From positions 1 through 64,000 of the forward strand of contig NZ_JACIXG010000009.1 in the NCBI RefSeq assembly GCF_014360585.1: a stretch of DNA of 64,000 nt, given 5' to 3'. The first letter of the stretch is position 1. Each line of letters begins with the position of its first letter. Under the pieces are notes generated by a model. It searched no databases and was not told where the DNA came from. It saw only the letters and a list, made by a program, of their open reading frames with translations. Positions 58,824-64,000 of the stretch are shown here, one piece after another. Source of the stretch: Nocardioides sp. Lineage in GTDB: Bacteria > Actinomycetota > Actinomycetes > Propionibacteriales > Nocardioidaceae. A program made the translations under genes and the position numbers.

Positions 58824-60443
58824 CTACGACGCCTGTTCGTGCGGGCGAGGTACGGCGGCGACGAGCTGCTGGGTGTAGGGATCCTGCGGTGAGCGGAAGA
58901 CGGTGTCGGGGTCGCCGTGCTCGACGATCTTGCCGGACTTCATGACGTAGACGTGGTGAGCGACGAGGTGGACGACGGCGAGGTCGTGGCTGATGAAGAG
59001 GTAGGAGAGGCCCTGGTCCCGCTGGAGGTCGACCATCAGCTCCAGGATCTGCTCCTGGACGAGGACGTCGAGTGCGCTGACCGCCTCGTCCATGACGACG
59101 AGCTCGGGGTCGAGAGCCAAGGCGCGGGCGATCGCGACGCGCTGGCGTTGACCACCGGAGAGCTCGTGCGGCCGCCGCTGGGCGTACGCCGCGGGCAGGT
59201 CGACCCTGCCGAGCAAATCGGCCACGGCCTTGCGGCGAGAGGCGGCGTCGCCGATGCGGTGGACGCGCAGGGGCTCGTCGATGACCTGGCCGATCGTGTA
59301 GCGCGGGTCGAGGGTGGCGTACGGGTTCTGGAAGACCGGCTGGATGGCGCGCCGGTAGGCGAGCAGGTTCTTGCCGCGCAGGCTTGCCAGGTCGGTGCCG
59401 CGGTAGCGGATGGTGCCGGCGTCGGCCCGTTCGAGGCGAAGCGCGAGCCGCGCGGCGGTGGACTTGCCTGAGCCGGACTCGCCGACGATGGCGACCGTGC
59501 GTCCTTTGGGGATGGACAGGTCGATCCCGTCGACGGCGTGGAGGTGCTCGCGCTGCCCGCGGATCCGGTAGCGGCGTACGGCGCCGCTCACCTCGAGGAG
59601 GGTCTCGGGGCGCTCGGCGGATCCGTCGTCGACTGCCGTCGGGATGACCTTGACGTCGGACATGGCGGGTGCGGCGGCCAGCAGCCGCTGGGTGTAGTCA
59701 TGCTGCGGAGACGCGATGATCGTGGCCGCGTCGCCGCTCTCGACGACCCGGCCGCGGTGCATGACGACGACCCGGTCGGCGCGTTCGGCGGCCAGGGCGA
59801 GATCGTGGGTAATCAGGAGTACGCCGGTGCCGAGCTCGGCGGTGAGCTCGGCCATCTGGTCGAGGACGAGGCGCTGCACGGTGACGTCGAGCGCGGAGGT
59901 CGGCTCGTCGGCGAGGAGCACCTCGGGGCGGCAGGCGAGCGCCATCGCGATGAGCACCCGCTGCCGCATCCCGCCCGAGAACTCGTGCGGATACTGGCGG
60001 AAGCGGGAGGCGGGCCGCTCGATGCCGGCCTGGCCGAGCAGGTCGATGGCGCGTTCGCGCGCCTTCTGCCCGGAGGCGAGTCCGTGGACCTCCAGCGCCT
60101 CGGTGATCTGCGCACCGACGGTCATCACCGGGTTGAGGTTGGTCATCGGGTCCTGCGGCACCAGGCCGATGCGGCGGCCACGGATCGCGGTCATGGCCGA
60201 CTCGGGGGCGCGGGTGATGTCCTGGCCGCCGAGGGTGATCGTCCCGGCGGTGATCCGGCCGTTGTCGGCCAGGAGCCGGTTGACGCAGGAGGCGAGCGTC
60301 GACTTGCCGGAGCCGGACTGGCCGACGACTGCGACGGTCTCTCCGGCCGCGACGTCGATGGAGATGTCGTGCAGCGCCTGGACCGGGCCCTCGCCGGTGT
60401 CGAAGGTGACCGAGAGGTCGCGTACGGACAGGACGGGGGTCAT
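58824..60443 (-). CDS. Fused dipeptide ABC transporter ATP-binding protein (DppD-DppF)
   Basis: A 539-residue protein with two ATPase domains. The first has VGQSGSGKSTLASCVNRLL, FSGGMRQRVLIAMALAC and LLADEPTSALDVTVQR; the second VGESGSGKSTAARLALRL, LSGGQRQRVAIARALALD and LVVMDEAVSALDVLVQEQ. Both nucleotide sites appear intact. It powers the importer whose OppC-type permease is at the window end. ATG 60443 overlaps the serine hydrolase stop. Confidence 0.92.
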   Translation of the reverse strand: MTPVLSVRDLSVTFDTGEGPVQALHDISIDVAAGETVAVVGQSGSGKSTLASCVNRLLADNGRITAGTITLGGQDITRAPESAMTAIRGRRIGLVPQDPMTNLNPVMTVGAQITEALEVHGLASGQKARERAIDLLGQAGIERPASRFRQYPHEFSGGMRQRVLIAMALACRPEVLLADEPTSALDVTVQRLVLDQMAELTAELGTGVLLITHDLALAAERADRVVVMHRGRVVESGDAATIIASPQHDYTQRLLAAAPAMSDVKVIPTAVDDGSAERPETLLEVSGAVRRYRIRGQREHLHAVDGIDLSIPKGRTVAIVGESGSGKSTAARLALRLERADAGTIRYRGTDLASLRGKNLLAYRRAIQPVFQNPYATLDPRYTIGQVIDEPLRVHRIGDAASRRKAVADLLGRVDLPAAYAQRRPHELSGGQRQRVAIARALALDPELVVMDEAVSALDVLVQEQILELMVDLQRDQGLSYLFISHDLAVVHLVAHHVYVMKSGKIVEHGDPDTVFRSPQDPYTQQLVAAVPRPHEQAS

Positions 60444-61579
60444 CGGTCCTCCTCGAGGCCGGCCGCGTCGAGCAGCACCGAGATGATCTCGGTGCCGGGT
60501 ACGACGTCTGGGAGCCGGGTGGGATTGTGGTCGATCGGGCCGAGCGGGCCGTGCAGCCGGGTCGCAGCGCCGGCGACGACGAAGCCGGTGTCGGGGGCGA
60601 CTGCGAAGAAGGTGCCGGTGAAGCCGGGATGCTGCAGGAAGGTGGTCTCGCCGGCCCGGCCGAGGAAGGCGCCGAGCGCCTGCTCGGGATGCTCGGGGCG
60701 CGGTGTCGAGAAGCGGTCGACCACCTCGCGTGGCACGAAGGTGCCTTCGCAGAGCGCCGTCCCGTAGGTCAGCAGGTCCTCGACGGTCGAGAAGAGGCCG
60801 GCGTGCCCGGCGACGCCGTCGAGGGCGTGAGCGGTGTTGCCGTCGTCGACCTCTCCTTGGAGGGGATGGTCGCGCCAACGGGAGAAGCGAGCCGGCGGGA
60901 TGCCGACGGGGTGCGGCTCGTCGGTGGCGAGCATCGCGCACTCATAGGCGTCGCTGTCCGCGCTCGTGGCCGCGCGGCCCGGGACGACCGGTCCGAAGCG
61001 GGCCGAGAGCCCCAGAGGTGCGGCCACGAGCTGCTCGTACGCCTCGTCCAGCCGGAGCGTGGTGACCTGCTCGATCACCGCGCCGAGCAGGATCATGCCC
61101 AGGTCGGAGTACGTCCAGCCGGTGCCGGGCGCGTACGCCAGCGGGAGCTGCTGGACGTGCTGGATCGTCTCGCTGCGCCGGCCGCTGGGCACGGCGGCGT
61201 AGAGCGGCCACCACGGACGCAGCCCGGCGGTGTGGGTCAGCAGCTGCTCGACGGTCGCCTCGTCCTTCCCATCACCTCGGAAGGCGGGCAGGTGTCGGCA
61301 CACCGGGTCCTCGAGACGCAGCTCGCCGACGGCGACGAGCCGCATCGTGATCGCCGTGGTCGCGAGCAGCTTGGTGACCGAGGCGAGGTCGAGCATGTGG
61401 TCCGGCTGCATGGGCACGCCAGGACGATCGGCAGCGGGCAGACGGGCCCAGCCGGAGGCCGCCACCTCGGAGCCGTCCGGGGTGCGCAGCCCGACGATGG
61501 CACCTGCCGGGTGGGTGCCATCGCTGCCGAGGGTGAGCAGGCGGTCGGCATACGCCTGGACGGGTTGCCTGCCGCTCAT
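60440..61579 (-). CDS. Class C beta-lactamase-fold serine hydrolase (muropeptide-recycling type)
   Basis: A 379-residue penicillin-binding-fold hydrolase with the nucleophile in LASVTKLLATTAITMR (SxxK), Tyr in WTYSDLGMILLG (YxD in place of YxN) and a LQHPGFTGTFFAV C-terminal motif. No signal peptide, so probably cytoplasmic. In Bacillus a comparable hydrolase (AmiE) is encoded with murQ and nagZ, which suggests an amidase or peptidase acting on imported muropeptides. Start overlaps the anmK stop. Confidence 0.82.
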   Translation of the reverse strand: MSGRQPVQAYADRLLTLGSDGTHPAGAIVGLRTPDGSEVAASGWARLPAADRPGVPMQPDHMLDLASVTKLLATTAITMRLVAVGELRLEDPVCRHLPAFRGDGKDEATVEQLLTHTAGLRPWWPLYAAVPSGRRSETIQHVQQLPLAYAPGTGWTYSDLGMILLGAVIEQVTTLRLDEAYEQLVAAPLGLSARFGPVVPGRAATSADSDAYECAMLATDEPHPVGIPPARFSRWRDHPLQGEVDDGNTAHALDGVAGHAGLFSTVEDLLTYGTALCEGTFVPREVVDRFSTPRPEHPEQALGAFLGRAGETTFLQHPGFTGTFFAVAPDTGFVVAGAATRLHGPLGPIDHNPTRLPDVVPGTEIISVLLDAAGLEEDR

Positions 61580-62739
61580 CGCTCGAACACCAGGGTGCCG
61601 GGCCAGGCGTCGATCTTGGGCGGAGGCGTGCCCGCGGGGCTGATCCGGCCGAGCACGCGGGGCCCGTCGGCACCGGTGCAGCTGGGGACGTTGCCGGGGA
61701 GGCCGTGGACGCTGGCCCAGCCGATGAGGGCGAAGGCGATCGCCTCCTTGTGGTCGGACGGGACGCCGAGGGCGTCGCTGCTGGTGACGCGCACGCCGGG
61801 GAGGAGCTCGCCGAGCCGTCGCATCAGCACCGGGTTGCGTACGCCGCCGCCCGAGGCCACCAGCACCCCGACGCCCGCCTGGGAGACCGCCTGGGCGACG
61901 GTGACCGCGGAGAGCTCGGTGAGGGTCGCGACGAGGTCGGGAAGCGAGGGCGTGACGCCCGAGCGGTCGAGGGCGTCACGGACGTAGTCGAGGTTGAACA
62001 GCTCCTTGCCGGTGCTCTTCGGGGCCGGCCGCCCGAAGTAGGGAGAGTCGAGCAGCTCGGTCAGCAGCACCCGGTCCACGGCGCCGGTCGCGGCGAGCTC
62101 GCCGTCGCGGTCGAAGGTCGCCGCTCCGGGCGCGTCGGTGACCACCGCGTCGATGAGGGCGTTGGCGGGCCCGATGTCCCACGCGACCGGGTCCGTGGCG
62201 CTTCGGCACACGGTGAGGTTGGCGATGCCGCCGAGGTTGAGCGCCGCGGCGACGGCTCCGTCCTCGATAAGCGGCGCCAGCATCCGGACGTCCAGCAGCG
62301 GCACCAACGGCGCGCCGTGCCCGCCGGCGGCGACGTCGTCGGAGCGTACGTCCGAGACGACCGTCGCGCCGGTCGCCTCGGCGATCCAGGCTGGTTGCCC
62401 GATCTGAAGCGTGCCGAGCGCACGGCCGCCCTCGACCCAATGGAAGACGGTCTGGCCGTGGGTGCAGACGACGTCGACGGCGCCGGCCTCCTCGACGGCC
62501 CGGCTCGCGGCCGTGGCGAACGCCTGCCCGATCCGGGTGTCGAGCTCGCAGACGACGTCGAAGCCGACCGGCGCCGGCGGCATGGCGTCGATGAGCCGCT
62601 GTCGCAGATCAGGGGCGTAGGGCACCGAGATGTGGTGGACGATCCGGGCGCGCAGCACGTCATCCTCGACCATGAAGTCGACGGCCGCGATGTCGATCCC
62701 GTCGTGGGAGGTTCCGGAGATCATTCCGAGCACGCGCAT
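61576..62739 (-). CDS. anmK: Anhydro-N-acetylmuramic acid kinase
   Basis: A 387-residue AnmK: MRVLGMISGTSHDGIDIAAVDF with the ATP-binding GTSxDG, then HGQTVFHW, VPLLDVRMLAP, NLGGIANLTV and TGKELFNLDYV. It phosphorylates and opens 1,6-anhydro-MurNAc to MurNAc-6-phosphate, the substrate of MurQ encoded just upstream. The ATG overlaps the murQ stop. Confidence 0.95.
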   Translation of the reverse strand: MRVLGMISGTSHDGIDIAAVDFMVEDDVLRARIVHHISVPYAPDLRQRLIDAMPPAPVGFDVVCELDTRIGQAFATAASRAVEEAGAVDVVCTHGQTVFHWVEGGRALGTLQIGQPAWIAEATGATVVSDVRSDDVAAGGHGAPLVPLLDVRMLAPLIEDGAVAAALNLGGIANLTVCRSATDPVAWDIGPANALIDAVVTDAPGAATFDRDGELAATGAVDRVLLTELLDSPYFGRPAPKSTGKELFNLDYVRDALDRSGVTPSLPDLVATLTELSAVTVAQAVSQAGVGVLVASGGGVRNPVLMRRLGELLPGVRVTSSDALGVPSDHKEAIAFALIGWASVHGLPGNVPSCTGADGPRVLGRISPAGTPPPKIDAWPGTLVFER

Positions 62740-63716
62740 CAGCCACGCTCCTCGATGACGGTCCGCAGCCGGCCGCCGGCCAGCTCCAGCGCCTGCGACG
62801 CCTCGGCGGGGGAGAGGCCGGTGAGGATCGCCGCGATCGCGAGCTTGGTGTGCCAGTCCGCCTCGTCGAGCGCCCGGAGCACGGTCGCATCGTCGGCTCC
62901 GGTGGCCTCGGTGACCATCCGGATCGCGCGGTGGCGAAGCTTGGCGTTGTTGGCCCGCATGTCCACCATCAGCGACCCGTAGGTCCGTCCGAGCTGCACC
63001 ATCGTGGCGGTCGAGATCATGTTGAGCACCATCTTCGTCGCGGTGCCGGCGCCGAGCCGGGTCGATCCGGCGACGATCTCGGGTCCGACCGGCACCTCGA
63101 TCCCGTGGTCGGCGACGCGCGCCAGGGGCGTGTCCAGGTTGCAGGCGAGGCCGACGGTGAGCGCGCCGTGCTCCGCTGCGTACGCCAGGGCGCCGAGGGC
63201 ATAGGGCGTACGCCCGCTGGAGGCGATCCCCACGACGGTGTCGAGCGGCCCGACGTCGAGAGCTGCCAGGTCGGCCGCGCCCGCGCTCTCGTCGTCCTCG
63301 ACCCCTTCGGCTGCGCTGAAGAGCGCCGACGGGCCGCCGGCGATGACGCCGACGACGACGCCGTCGAGGCCGAAGGTGGGCGGCACCTCGGAGGCGTCGA
63401 GCACCCCGAGCCGCCCGGACGTGCCGGCGCCCACGTAGATCAGCCGGCCGCCTTCCCGCATCCGAGCGGTCGCCGCCGTGGCGGCGGCCGCGATCGACGG
63501 CAGGGTGGAGCGTACGGACGTCGCGACCGTCGCGTCGCGCTCGTTCATCGCCGCCATCAGGTCGGCGACCGAGAGCTGGTCGATCTCCGGTCCGTCCGCG
63601 GTGCTCGACGCCTCGGTGGTGAGCGCGTCGAGCCTGGCTTCGTCCGCTGCTTTCACTGGCTCCGCTTTCACTGGCTCCGCTTTCACTGGCTCCGCCTTCT
63701 CTGGCTCTGCCTTCAC
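62739..63716 (-). CDS. murQ: N-acetylmuramic acid 6-phosphate etherase
   Basis: A 325-residue SIS-domain etherase: YVGAGTSGRLGVLDASEVPPTF, IAGGPSALFSAAEGVEDDE, VGIASSGRTPYALGAL and the C-terminal RLGAGTATKMVLNMISTATM. It converts MurNAc-6-phosphate to GlcNAc-6-phosphate and D-lactate. GTG 63716 overlaps the permease stop. The first 20 or so residues are a VKAEP repeat tail, not part of the enzyme fold. Confidence 0.94.
   Translation of the reverse strand: MKAEPEKAEPVKAEPVKAEPVKAADEARLDALTTEASSTADGPEIDQLSVADLMAAMNERDATVATSVRSTLPSIAAAATAATARMREGGRLIYVGAGTSGRLGVLDASEVPPTFGLDGVVVGVIAGGPSALFSAAEGVEDDESAGAADLAALDVGPLDTVVGIASSGRTPYALGALAYAAEHGALTVGLACNLDTPLARVADHGIEVPVGPEIVAGSTRLGAGTATKMVLNMISTATMVQLGRTYGSLMVDMRANNAKLRHRAIRMVTEATGADDATVLRALDEADWHTKLAIAAILTGLSPAEASQALELAGGRLRTVIEERG
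63650..63716 (-). repeat. 15-bp tandem repeat encoding VKAEP units at the murQ N-terminus
   Basis: GTGAAAGCGGAGCCA is repeated three times almost exactly, after two degenerate units. The product begins with five charged pentapeptides. The repeat number is probably variable by slippage. Confidence 0.8.
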
Positions 63717-64000
63717 TGGTTGGTTCCTCGTGGGTCGAGCGCGGCTCGGAGTCCGTCGCCGAGCAGGTTGAGCCCGACCACGGCCAGGATCAGCGCGACG
63801 CCGGGGGCGAAGAGCATCCACGGAGCGACGCTGCTGAGCGTCTGCGCCGCATAGACCATGCCGCCGAGCGACGCCGCCGGGGGCGGGGTGCCGAAACCGA
63901 GGAAGCTGAGCGCCGCCTCGGTGAGGATCGCCCAGGACAGCGACAGGGTGACCTGCACGACCAGGATCCCGAGGATGTTCGGGAGCACGTGCTCGAAGAG
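63713..64000 (-). CDS. ABC transporter permease, DppC type (partial, cut by the window end)
   Basis: The C-terminal 95 residues of a dipeptide-type permease: LFEHVLPNILGILVVQVTLSL, LTEAALSFLGFGTPPPAASLGG and GLNLLGDGLRAALDPRG. The reading frame is open to base 64000, so the 5' part lies outside. It overlaps murQ by four bases, placing the importer and the muropeptide salvage enzymes in one operon. Confidence 0.9.
   Translation of the reverse strand, partial: LFEHVLPNILGILVVQVTLSLSWAILTEAALSFLGFGTPPPAASLGGMVYAAQTLSSVAPWMLFAPGVALILAVVGLNLLGDGLRAALDPRGTNQ

Overview
This is a gene-dense, very GC-rich bacterial chromosome segment. GTG/TTG starts, ATGA stop/start overlaps, long open antisense frames, a DUF222/HNH (13E12-type) gene family and short dispersed palindromes all point to an actinobacterium, most likely Nocardioides or a close relative. 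The genus is an inference from gene content. I saw no rRNA, tRNA, CRISPR array or complete transposon.

Layout. (1) 0-0.55 kb: an internally deleted DUF222/HNH gene; a fuller but frameshifted relative lies inverted at 54.2-55.5 kb. (2) 0.6-12.4 kb: nitrogen scavenging. A cytoplasmic AmiC/UrtA-like protein and a MarR regulator precede a GlnR-box-like promoter, the urea importer urtABCDE and urease ureABCFGD (no ureE). A luciferase-like oxidoreductase stump and an NCS2 purine permease follow. (3) 14-24 kb: a DUF89 phosphatase, a VapBC-type toxin-antitoxin with a leaderless promoter/operator, an old yellow enzyme, a ROK-regulated sugar ABC importer with an AGE-family isomerase, a MarR regulator and a small AAA ATPase. 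(4) 24-32.6 kb: agmatine/polyamine breakdown: TetR with two overlapping operators, permease, agmatinase-like ureohydrolase, flavin amine oxidase, LysR, gabT and a semialdehyde dehydrogenase. Urea released by the ureohydrolase could feed the urease. (5) 32.7-36.7 kb: a fused indolepyruvate:ferredoxin oxidoreductase and a small membrane protein. (6) 36.8-51.1 kb: an acyl-CoA catabolic regulon: ADP-forming acyl-CoA ligase, acyl-CoA dehydrogenase, TetR, hydratase, SDR, Cys-less thiolase with DUF35 partner, metallo-hydrolase and a complete Opp importer. Both its promoters carry the same 23-bp operator (19/23 identical). (7) 51-58.7 kb: MFS and bile-acid-type transporters, an orphan DUF1048 protein, the frameshifted HNH gene, a repeat-rich gap, a TauE/SafE exporter and a secreted GH28 enzyme. 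(8) 58.8-64 kb: a muropeptide salvage operon (dipeptide-type ABC importer, serine hydrolase, anmK, murQ) running off the window end.

The most unusual signal is a family of 27-28-codon micro-ORFs (38971-39057, 41908-41991, 47958-48044). Each sits between two catabolic genes so that its ATG overlaps the upstream stop and its stop overlaps the downstream ATG, and each carries a Shine-Dalgarno-like segment for the next gene. Separately, three urea genes (urtC, ureB, ureG) have different palindromic elements read in frame into their coding sequence.
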